Of a DNA stretch of 64,000 nucleotides, positions 47,062 through 57,350 are shown piece after piece (position 1 is the first letter of the stretch; every line of letters begins with the position of its first letter). This DNA comes from Callorhinus ursinus (Eukaryota > Chordata > Mammalia > Carnivora > Otariidae): the NCBI RefSeq assembly GCF_003265705.1, contig NW_020313057.1, positions 7,417,089 to 7,481,088 on the forward strand. Direction: 5' to 3'. The notes under the pieces are model-generated. The model worked only from the letters and a program-made list of their open reading frames with translations, had not been told where the DNA came from and made no database searches. A program made the translations under genes and the position numbers.

Positions 47062-48282
47062 CAGTAGTTTTCTATCACCACAGAAAGAAATAGTGACATT
47101 TAATTTTATTTATACTTGCCTTAAAAAGATATTTTGATTAGATATATTAAAAATGGCCTAATAGCATAAAAGCAAATAATTCTTCCTTAAATTTGACATT
47201 TAAAATCACAAAGATGAGAGAAAATGCATTATGTGGCCAGTTAGGAGGGAATTTCCAATTCTAACAACTTAAGGAAATTCTTAAATACAATTTGAAGGTA
47301 GCTTTTCAATTATGCAAATCATCATGTATCTTAAATGATTAGGTTGCATATTAAATCTAATGTATAACTGGTGGGAGTAAATTATTGTCTGAAGGCTACT
47401 AAATACTTTAAATTGTAAACAGTGTTACCTTAATTAACTATATTATGCTCTGGTGGATTTTTTTTTTCCTTCTTGCTAAAACCTTCATTTATTTAAAGAA
47501 CTCAGTTTAAGAAAGCAGACATTTTGTTTCCTTTTTAGAGTATATTCTAGGTCTGATATTCAAGCTCCCTACTTTCATCTCTAATTTTTTTTTCCCATAT
47601 AGATGCTTTCTTTGAAGGACTGGTTAATTTTATAATTATATCACTAAAGTTTATCACTATATTATTATAATTTATAGTTATAATATTTTATAATAATCAC
47701 CAAGATTGGAAGGGTGGAGAGCTCAGGTAAATGAGAATAAAATTAATAATGATGGCTTGATAGTAATATAAATGTCACAGAAATCTTGTGAATATGAAAT
47801 ATCTTTATTCTTCTTCTAAAACTCTGCTTGCTCCTTTTGGCTCCATCAGCATCTCAGTCTGTTTAGCAATAGCATTTATATCCTGGGGATGTTCAGCGTA
47901 TGCAGAGTACCCACAAGCAAATTTTGTGCTTGGAATAGCCTCAGAATCCATGTTGGCTGCACTTGTTGGGGTGGGGAGTGGTAGTGATTGAGAGAAAGTG
48001 GTCCTACGTTATTCCATTGTGCCTTGAATAATGTAGTGTTTTTCTTTTTAAATGTCATTATAGACCTTTATGTGCTTAGGAACAGAGAAACATTAAGCTT
48101 CCAAGTCTTTCTCTTCTCTTTACATTCAGGGCTCTTGGACAGAATGAACGACTATAATCACCATCCAAAATGGGTCATCCCTATTGAATATAATTCTTGC
48201 ATTGTGTAGTCTGCATATGCTGTGGCAAGGGTGCTTATTTCTGTAACATTCAGTTCATCCTAGAAATTAATAATAATTATGA
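47062..48282. other. No gene or recognised repeat seen
   Basis: AT-rich unique-looking DNA. Small frames at 47788-47991 and 47988-48209 lack recognisable features. Confidence 0.5.
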
Positions 48283-48738
48283 TAATGAAATATGTTTATT
48301 GAATTTTATGAGCCAGAGACCTCTTAAAGATTTTAAATATATTCCTTAATTTAATTTCCACCATAATTTTATGAGGTGGTTGTTATTAACGTCTCCCAGT
48401 CATAGAGGTAGAGATAGTCTAAATAAGTTGCCTATGGTGGGGCGCGTGGGTGGCTCAGTTGGTTAAGCATCTACCTCTTGGTTTCAGCTCAGGTCGTGAT
48501 CTCAGGTTTGTGGGATCAAGCCCAGCATTGGGCTCTGCACTCAGAAGGGCGTCAGCTTAGAATTCTCTCTCCCTCTGTCCCTCCCCCCACTCATGCTCTT
48601 GCTCTCTATCAAAATAAATAAATCTTTAAAATAAATAAATAAATAAATAGCCTGTGGTTACATGCTTACTGTCAAACCTGGAATTTTAACTCAGTATTTG
48701 GCTCCAGAAGTTTCAACTTTAAACCACACTTCTCCAGA
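48283..48738 (-). mobile_element. MIR element, split by a CanSINE
   Basis: The plus strand shows the reversed MIR pattern tttattgaattttatgagcc, ttttatgaggtggttgttat, and after the SINE ctggaattttaactcagtatttggctccaga. MIRs are ancient tRNA-derived SINEs. The two halves join cleanly if 48439-48658 is removed. Confidence 0.75.
48439..48649 (+). mobile_element. CanSINE inside MIR
   Basis: Head ggggcgcgtgggtggctcag and tail AAATAAATAAATAAATA. A 9-bp TSD, gcctatggt (48430-48438) versus gcctgtggt (48650-48658), with one mismatch. Confidence 0.94.
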
Positions 48739-49518
48739 CTTCTTTTTGTTCCTCTGTAAAATAATGGTTTATCCTAAAATTCAGGACTGTATGTACATGT
48801 TACTCTTCTTATCACACAAACTATTATAATTTAGGCCCTGTGGACCACCTGTGTTGGCTTTGCTTAAAAGGGTACTGGCACATACCAGGCACAATTCCCT
48901 TAGTTTAAAAAAAAAAAAAACTCTATATACTATAAATTCCTTGATGGTAATAACTATACTTACTATAGTTTCCATACCCAGCCTGTCCAGTAAAGTAGTT
49001 TGTATATGTAGATAATTCAAATAGTTCCTGGAGGTCTGAGGGGGAAGCAGCTAACATGTTAAGTTTCTACTATACCCAGGCACTGTCCTGGAAACCAGCT
49101 AAACCTCAAAGATGAGCATGACATCTGCTCAGTCTTCCGTTATCTGTATTCTACATTGAGAGAGAAAAAAAAAATACATACAAAAGCGTGAAGCAACTTA
49201 TCTAGATCACATCACTTATAAAATAATTGTATGTACTGGATGTCTTCATTGAGCCATTTATTATTATGAGTACTTCTTGCACGTTATTTCATTTCATCTT
49301 TTCAGCCTTAGGAGGTAGGTAGTATATAAATCATGGATTGTTATGGACCAACATTGCCTTGGACACATAAGGTATCCTTAGCATTACAGAAGAGAAACCA
49401 AGAACTATATATTTCCCATCATCCTTTTCTCCAGAGGGCTCTAACTCAGGTTTTCCAATGAGAAGAAAAGGAGATTTGGGAAGAGGGGAAGGGAGAGTCC
49501 TTTAATCTTAGGAGACAG
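48739..49518. other. No gene seen
   Basis: Unique-looking. A faint MIR-like phrase (ttattatgagtacttcttgc near 49260) is too weak to call. Confidence 0.4.
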
Positions 49519-49725
49519 TGGTGGGCAAATGCAGTGTCTTTTCAGACATCTCCGCACACTCTGGCTTATCAAATCTCTTCATCAACTTCCATTTTGGAAT
49601 GGTGGCAGCCAGGTATTGGTATTTTCTTAGATTTCTTAGAAGTCTTCCTTAGATTTCTTAGATTTCTGGAATTGTGGCAGGCAGGTATTGGCATTTTCTT
49701 AAATTTCCCTCTTCACACCTGTCGG
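49519..49725 (+). repeat. Degenerate ~72-bp direct repeats (2-3 copies)
   Basis: ggaatggtggcagccaggta (49596) recurs as ggaattgtggcaggcaggta (49668), period 72. Both are followed by ttggyattttcttaratttc, agreeing over about 42 bp. A weaker third copy begins at 49519 (gtggtgggcaaatgcagtgt) and shares the cacac end with the last copy. Confidence 0.6.
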
Positions 49726-49954
49726 TGCTGATGCTATGGAGTCTTATACTTTTTTGTGAGCTTTGATTTTTCCATCTAGTCCTGGTCAGTACATGAGACT
49801 GAAGTCCTTTGGGGCTGGCTACCTCTCTGCCTCTGGAGCTGTAGCCTTCTTATCCAGATCTCCACTCCTCCCCCTTCTCCTGTTCTTATATTCCTTAATC
49901 CCTCTATGAAACTGTTTTATCCCCACAAACATTATAGTGGCTCTGTTGTTTTCC
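49726..49954. other. No feature seen
   Basis: Short unique stretch between the direct repeats and a MIR. Confidence 0.4.
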
Positions 49955-50115
49955 TTGCTGAACCCAATTATTTAAACTCCACTTTACAGAGAGGGCAACT
50001 GTGTCAACCGCAGTTGAGACACTCGCTAATGGTCACCAGTCAGGAAATGGTCAAAGTGAGATTTAAAGCCAATATTTCTGTCCCTGAGCCCATGCCATTA
50101 CACAGGAAGATTTAC
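49955..50115 (-). mobile_element. MIR fragment
   Basis: The plus strand reads ccactttacagagagggcaa, caccagtcaggaaatggtca and ccctgagcccatgccattac, the reversed MIR core and head. Confidence 0.6.
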
Positions 50116-50270
50116 TGCCACTCTAGTTACATAGAAAACAGGATTCTAAACCAGCTTCAGCCGACTTGGAGATTTTGAACTTCCCATCACACTACTTTTT
50201 CTCTAGGCAAGGAACTGTTTCATGGATTTAAACAGGAGCTTAACTTTAGGAAAGGAGGTGAAAAGTATTT

Positions 50271-50444
50271 ATTTATTTATTTTTAAAGATTTTATTTATT
50301 TATTTGAGAGAGAGAGAGAGAGCATGAGCAGGGGGAGGGGTAGAGGGAGAGGGAGAAGCAAGCTCCCCGCTGATCCCAGGACTCCAGGATCATGACCCTA
50401 ACCCAAAGGCAGACACTTAACCAACAGAACCATCCAGGTGTCCC
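50271..50444 (-). mobile_element. CanSINE, antisense
   Basis: The left end is the A/T-rich tail (aaagattttatttatttatt), the right end the head (catccaggtgtccc). TSD candidate: aaaagtattt (50261-50270) versus aaaagtgttt (50446-50455). Confidence 0.93.
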
Positions 50445-50455
50445 AAAAAGTGTTT

Positions 50456-52060
50456 AATCACAAATTTTGTGGAACTTGGGTGCACACAATGGTAGTAATC
50501 TTAATATTTGGATCATGACATTCTTCAGTCCATTTATACATTTTTTTAAATTTATTTGAGCATTCATATATTTTATGACCCATTAATTTTACCCATTCTT
50601 TCTACTCGAGAAAAATACTGGCACATATTTACCATGGGATATATGCAAGGAAAAAGAAAGCAAACAACTCAAGATCTATAAAATAGAGATTGGATTTTTT
50701 AATGACAGTATATTCACATGTAGTTTTAATGAAAATAAAAATGGATGGATCCTAGCAGTATAATATTAAATGAAAAACATAGGACCTAAAATCTTTACAA
50801 AAATATAACATATAAAATTAAAAAATAATTAAGAAAAAATATTTAAGAATCCTCACAGACAGGAAACTATGAAGAAAATAAAGCAAGGAAAGGATGGGTA
50901 TGGAATTCAATATGATGGTCATGATTAACAGGGAGAGTCAAGAAGACACGATGGGGAAGCTACAAGGTCAGAAATTATTCAAACATATGTATATATAATT
51001 TGCAAAATTATATAAATTATATATAAATACACATTATAAATATATATTAAATTACATAAATATATAAATATATAAAATACAAGTTGAAAGAGCAACATGA
51101 ACAAAGACTGTCAGTGTACAGGTAATGGAACAGTTAACTGTGGAAGAGGAGAAGGGATTGAAAGCCTTGATTAGAAATCACAGAAAAGGGTGATGTTTAA
51201 GTTTGTAAGTAGGAATTCACCAAAGAGAGAATTAGAGATGGAAAGAATATGAGGCCAAGGATGAAGCATACGCAAAAGCAATGGAATGCATAAAACCCAT
51301 CTGTAGTAAACAGGTGCAGTAGTCACAACCATGCTAGTTGTAGGTGAGACAAAGATAACCCAAGACAAGCCAGGAATACTCTCAGGGACATGAGCAGCCT
51401 CTTGGAGTTTTTCAGTAATCAAGAGCTCCAAGCTGCCATATCTCTATAGCTGCTGAGATAGGCACCAAGAGGTTTCAATTACTGATTGCTCTGGCTTCAA
51501 GGACCAGTCCCATAGTTATATTCATCCTTGCTTACCTCAACCCCTGATGGAAGTCCAGACCACCCAGATCATACCCAGAAAAAAAAATCCATTTATATAC
51601 ATTTGTCTGTGCATCCTATAATCAAATTCCATTTCTCACTTTTACCTCCTTTCCCAAATTTCCATTGCGTCCATTAAAATCCATCATCAGCAAAGTCCTC
51701 ATGACCTCCTTTTCTCTAAAATCCCTTCAACGTTTGCTCCTTCCCATGTTCTCTCACACATGACACATGCCTCAAGACTTTAATACAAAATATATTTCCT
51801 TCTTGTTTCCCTAAGATGGTTTCAAACTGTCTCATTTGTTTTTCTTTAAAATACCCAGCTCCTTTGACTTTCTTGGTGCCAGACTTTACCTTTCTTTACC
51901 GTTCATTGTTTCTGTCATCTGTCAATCTTTGGGAATATTCCTTCATTGATTGATAACTTCATTACTTTCAATTTCACTGCTGTCGTAATTCATGGAGACA
52001 TCAACTCTCCAAATTTGTGTCTTTTATTTTCTTGTTTTCCTTAGATCCTATATATAGAGA
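50456..52060. other. No gene seen; AT-rich run near 50990-51080
   Basis: AT-rich unique-looking DNA. From about 51900 it may be a very decayed LINE that continues into the L2 remnant downstream. Confidence 0.4.
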
Positions 52061-52098
52061 TATCTATATAGACATCTATATAAATGTCTATATAGATA
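52061..52098. repeat. Perfect inverted repeat: 15-bp arms, 8-nt loop
   Basis: tatctatatagacat (52061-52075) and atgtctatatagata (52084-52098) are exact reverse complements around ctatataa. It can form a hairpin in single strands or a cruciform. It lies within a TATAGA-type run. Confidence 0.9.
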
Positions 52099-52299
52099 CA
52101 TATTTTTTATCTAATCCTAACTCAGCCACCCAGTGTTTTCAGATAATTCACTCCCAAACTACCATCTCTTCTCATTTTAGCTCATGGATTATTTTTCCAC
52201 TCCAACATTTCTCCAACTTCATCATGACCGGAATTTATTTCACCATCCCTTAGTCTTCTGGGGTCTTTTTATACAGCCTATAAGCCATTATCTATCATT

Positions 52300-53430
52300 G
52301 AAAATACTCCCTTGCCAATACCTTAACACATTTGCATCATTCTCTCTTTCTTATTCACTGGCAAAATCCCATCCTGGATTAAATTCAACTATGCCCTTAT
52401 CTATACCTGCACATGAGCTAAACGTTGTGGAAGGAAAATCATAAAACTATTGTTAATAGGTAAGTTTCTGAACGTAAATTTCAATTGGACATACTTCTGC
52501 ACCCAAATATCAATTTGGCATACAACAAACATTAAAAGATAATATTGGTAGTAAATTCACTTTTCCCCTCTCAAGCATGCCCATTTCACACCTAGCCTCC
52601 TATCAAACACTACGTTCTCAGCTAATGACTTCTCTACACACTTCTTAGAGAAAATAGAATCAGTGGATAAGAGTAATCTTATCTCTAAATACCAACAAAT
52701 GCAACCTAAGTGCAGTTCTAACCACATACTTTGCTGTCCCTTCTGTTAAAATGCAAGCAATTTTTCTGCTTAAATGCAAATCTCACCTCTCCACTCATTC
52801 CTTGGATTTTTTTGTGTGTCATCTTTTCTAGGACTTTCTTCCTGCAGTTTCTTCTTTCTCTCCTGTCATTTGTTTTTATTCTTCTAACCTGATTAAATCC
52901 ATTGACGTACAAATATTTCTTAATATTACCTACCTTAAAAAAAAACACTAAGCCACCCTTCTTGCTTTTCCTTGATTTACCAGTTACTGTGTTCTTCTTT
53001 ATAGTAAAACACTTCAGATGAGTTCTCTAGGCCTTCTATTTCCTTCCTCTTCTCTCTATGGTTGACTTCAATAGTGCTTCCCCCCCCCCACACCATTTAA
53101 TTGAAATGGCTCTTACAAAAATAAACAGTATCCTGAATCATCCACAAAATGTAGATTTCATCCTAGTGTTCATCTTATTATCTTTCAGCAGTATTTGACA
53201 AAGTTGACCACATCGTCTAATGAAAATGTTTTCTACTCTAAGCTACCATTGCACTCCCATGAATTTCTCCTGTTGTCATGATTTTTCTTCCTAAGATTTA
53301 TTTGCTGACCATTCCTTCACACAAAATCTCTCTATAGAAATGCCCATGCCTCTGTTCTTGGCCCTCTTTTCCATCTATATTTTCCTTAATAGATCTCATC
53401 TAGTTCTGTGGCTTTAAAGGATTATGGATA
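52300..53430 (+). mobile_element. LINE-2 (CR1-clade) RT fragment, ancient
   Basis: Two RT signatures appear in the right order and spacing. LSAVFDKVDH at 53182-53211 corresponds to motif A (SAAFDTVDH in L2), and SVLGPLFHLY at 53351-53380 to motif B (GSVLGPLLF). They are in different frames, so small indels have accumulated. The upstream part to 52300 has the same C/T-rich style and is less certain. Confidence 0.65.
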
Positions 53431-53622
53431 GGGACACCTGGGTGGCTCAGTTGATTAAGGGGCCAACTCTTGGTTTTGGCTCAGGTCATGATGTCAGGAT
53501 TCTGACAATGAGCTCATCTCCTGCCCTGCATTCAGTAGGGAGTCTTCTTGAGATTCTCTCTCTCCTTCTCTGTCTGCCCCTCCCCCCTGCCCTCTCTCAA
53601 ATAAATAAATCTAAAAAAAAAA
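53431..53622 (+). mobile_element. CanSINE
   Basis: Head gggacacctgggtggctcag and tail AAATAAATAAATCTAAAA. It ends the L2 remnant. Confidence 0.93.
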
Positions 53623-54237
53623 TTGTGTAGGTTTTCTTATTTCTCATAAATATATCCCTATAAAACCTTACACTTTCTCATAATCTATTATTTTCAGGCC
53701 TTCAGAAAATGTGATAAAAGAACTATAAAGCCAGTGATCTCTGTTCAAATAACATAAAAGAAATTTGTAAGTTTTGGAGAAGAAAAACCAGAAGAGAAAC
53801 TGAAAATGCTCCTTACGGCTACTGTAAAGAACACCAAAGTGAAGTAATAACACTGAAGATAAGAACAGGATAGAAAGTTTATCTTATCTTTAAATATTCT
53901 GGGCTTTGTTGTTCAGGCTTGAGGCAAAATATATGTTACTTACCTGATGGATCAGAACATTCCCCTCATAAAAGATGAGTTTGTAATGAAAATCCTGGTA
54001 CATTCTCAGTCATTAGAGCAAGAAGATGCCAACTTAATAGCATCTGTATTGCTCCAAGACCTTAGAGTATTATCCACTGAGGGCTTGTGGTCTTAAAATA
54101 TTCTAAACAAGAATGTTGTCTTCTCCCCTCTTCTTACTTAGAGATAAGACTGCACAGGTCTGGAGATGCGTTGTTCCCATCAGCTGTTTCTTTTGTCCTT
54201 TTCCTCTAAAATCTCTTTCCAAATTAGAAGGTTGATA
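53623..54237. other. No gene or recognised repeat seen
   Basis: AT-rich unique-looking DNA. Confidence 0.45.
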
Positions 54238-54249
54238 TTAAATTATTTT

Positions 54250-54453
54250 TAAAAGATTTATTTATTTATTTTAGAGAGAGAGCTTGCATGCACACAAGTG
54301 AGGGTGGGGCAGGGGGAGAGAATCCTCAAGCAGGCTCCCTGCTGAGGGCGGATCCTAAAGCCAAGTGGAGCTAGATCTCAAGACCCATGAGATCATGACC
54401 TGAGCCAAAACCAAGAGTCGGTCACTTAACTAACTGAGCCACCCAGGTGTCCC
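54250..54453 (-). mobile_element. CanSINE, antisense
   Basis: Tail at left, head (actgagccacccaggtgtcc) at right. A perfect 12-bp TSD, ttaaattatttt, lies at 54238-54249 and 54454-54465. Confidence 0.95.
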
Positions 54454-54465
54454 TTAAATTATTTT

Positions 54466-55019
54466 AATCACATTTAGCTATTGATAAGATTAGAACAACC
54501 ATATGTATCCTTCTGATTATACTTGAATTCTCTGCTACTCTACCTAAATCCATACCTTCTCACCAATCAAGAGGTATTTGGTAACATCAAGAGCACCCTT
54601 CCTGTTGGATATCATTGATTTTTCTAAGAGTTTTGGAGAATTTATGCTGATATAATGGAAACTGTACTTTCAAACTCTGGTAACAAAGTAAATATGGGAA
54701 AAGTAGATTCAGAACAAATTACATTAGTCACCAATTTTGAATGTGTCAAATTCCAAAAGTTCACATATGATTGAACATTAGCAAATTAAATGATAGAGTG
54801 ATCTACCTAACTGACTCATTAGTCTCAAAAGATTTATTTTCTACATTACTGATCTGCTTCTTCTGTCAATTATTGTGAGATATGAGTTGAAGTCTCCTCC
54901 TTTTAAGACTTATTTATTTAATATTTTAAAATCAGTTATGCATTTAATCGCATAGATTCAAAGAAAAGACTTGGAAATCTGACATAATATTCCTAATATT
55001 TTAAGGGATATTTTTAAGT
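54466..55019. other. No gene or recognised repeat seen
   Basis: AT-rich, no usable frame. Confidence 0.45.
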
Positions 55020-55345
55020 ACAAAATTTTGAGGAATACAACCTCCAAACCCCTCCACGTACCTGAAAATATACCTTTAAGCTTTATTAAAAAATTGACAG
55101 AACTAAAGGAAAACATAATAACCAAATATACAGTCATAATGGGAGTCTTCATCTCAGCCCTCATAAAAACTGAGAGGAAGTAGACCAGTGACATAGAAAA
55201 TAGATCCTTTGAAAATAATGAGTCAACTTGATTATTAACATGCATAGAATGTTGTGCAAAAACAGAGACAGAATACACATTTTTTCAGGTGCATACAAAA
55301 CATTTGCCAAAATTAAACCATAGGGCAGTACAAAACTTGTCAAGT
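55020..55345 (+). mobile_element. Old LINE-1 endonuclease fragment
   Basis: gacagaatacacattttttc, then gcatacaaaacatttgccaaaattaaaccatagg, matches the L1 ORF2 block around [20 protein letters not shown]. Upstream, tcatctcagccctcataaaa fits the same ORF. Very decayed. Confidence 0.6.
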
Positions 55346-55364
55346 TGATTTAAAAAGCAAAGCA

Positions 55365-55510
55365 TATGATTTAAAGTCAAACTTCTCCACCTCATAAGCA
55401 TAGAACCACACTTATCTGGCCTCTATAAACCCTGAAAATTGGCTTAATAGTAATAGTGCCAGTCATCAGGTTGTTGTGGGTTAACACATACAAAGCACAC
55501 ACACTTGGCA
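55365..55510 (+). mobile_element. MIR fragment
   Basis: taatagtaatagtgccagtc, ggttgttgtgggttaacaca and tacaaagcaca match the MIR core and end in forward orientation. Confidence 0.5.
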
Positions 55511-57323
55511 TGTGTTGAGAAAATAAATAACTATTTCATATTTAGGGATTTCAGTATTTCCTAAAAGTGTTCAGAAAAAAAAACCTTACATTTTATATAA
55601 TACAGCTAATAGAGCTTTTAGTGGGAAGAATAAGAATGGGTATGAGTAGCAGTGGAGGGCACAAGTGAAGGAGGCATGTTTTGACATGAGGTAAGTAGCA
55701 AAAGGACTTAAGAGTTGCTCCTGATCGGAGTGGGTGGCCTCAGTAAGTGATGAGTTAACTGCCCTGGTAGGAGTGGAACAGACCTGCATGGCACTGCTCC
55801 AGAATGTCAGAGAACAGTGGCATTCATTCTATGCTCTGCAGGACCTGGGGGCCTGAGCTTTAGCAGAGGAGGTGGTGGGGAAGAGGAATATTATCCTTGT
55901 TCTTCCTGCTCCCAGCCAGAGTTAACTCTTTTCTATTTAGCATACTGAGTTTCTAAGTAGAATTCTTTTTGAAGGAAATGTCCTGCTATTAAAATAAACA
56001 TTTAAGCATTGTGGCTACAGATGATAAACTGTACTCAAAAGAAAGGTTAAACTAAATAACCTGTAGGTCACCTCTTAGGTTAAGATGCTGCATAAGTTGC
56101 CTTAATTTATCCCATAAGCAAGAACGCAACACAGTCATCACTGAGTAAAAATACAGAACTGAGAGAACTCACAGATTATGAAATATTCCTAAATGTATCT
56201 CCACTCAAATTCATGCAGCAGTTGTCAAGAAAAGGCAGTTTCTACCTTTTGTAACTTTGAATTTCACCTTTACAGTAGATCCATATTGCTACATTTAGTC
56301 TTCCATTTTAGCTCTTGGAGACTTTATTCAATCACTCAGCAGCTTACTGATGCACAATCCTGTCATCTAAAAGCAAACGTGAAGAACTCGAGGCTGTTTT
56401 TCGAAGTGCTGCTCCATGGTAATGGAAGGATTTTGAAATACCACAAGGGAAATTATTAGAAAGAAAAAGAAGGCACCAGATTAAATCACTTTGGACATTT
56501 TTTAAGAAGAATTATTTTAGTCTTTCCAAATTCTTAGAAAACAAACAAAATTATTTAACAATTCACTATCTTTAGCACATTAATTTTTTCATAGCTATAG
56601 TATACTATAACTGCAGAGATTTATGTGCACACATGTTTATAGCTTTGGGAAATAACATGGCCATCGTGAATATTATGAAATTTATGGTCACGTTTTTTAT
56701 TTTTTCCTTGACGACTCACTAGTTTAAAAATCTGGGTCCTTAGTAAAGAAAATATCACTCCACCAACCCAAGATAAGCTTGTTCCTATGTGAAAATATTA
56801 CCTGTTTTGCACTAATTCACATTAAGGCATTGTTTCTGGGACTCACTAGTGGTAATACAAACTAAAAGTTCTTCCTCTGAACTACTTGTCAATATGATAC
56901 TATATTCATTCTTAGTCTTAAGGATTGCATACGTGAAGATTACATACTTATTCAAGCTTAGAGTATTTCAATAGCTTTAAAATCATTTTTCTAGCAGGTA
57001 ATATTTTCTAACTCTAAATTTAGATTAAAATGACTTGACAGGTTCACTATATTAGGTGACAATTTTCCAGATATGGCAGGGCAGTAAGAACCCATGAAAG
57101 TTACACAATTTGGCATGGTAAGTCTTAATTTGTTTTAACTTTCACAACATTGTATGGCAATCTGGTCCCAGTGTATGTATGTCCAATAATCATTAATGGA
57201 GGCAAATATCATGTAACATTTCTCAAGATTCTTGAAGACTTTTTCCATTATTTCATAGTCAAGTTCATTTATTTGGCCAACATCTTCGGGTTAAACTACC
57301 TTCTAATTAATACCAACTATTAA
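55511..57323. other. No gene or recognised repeat seen
   Basis: Unique-looking DNA. Frames at 55586-55789 and 56193-56459 have no recognised features. Confidence 0.5.
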
Positions 57324-57350
57324 ACACACACACACACACACACACACACA
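57324..57350 (+). repeat. (AC)n microsatellite
   Basis: About 13 uninterrupted units. Confidence 0.95.

Noticed and set aside
46750..47099. Minus-strand frames rich in FFLS repeats
   Set aside because: Pure translation of the (AAAG)n tract inside a CanSINE.
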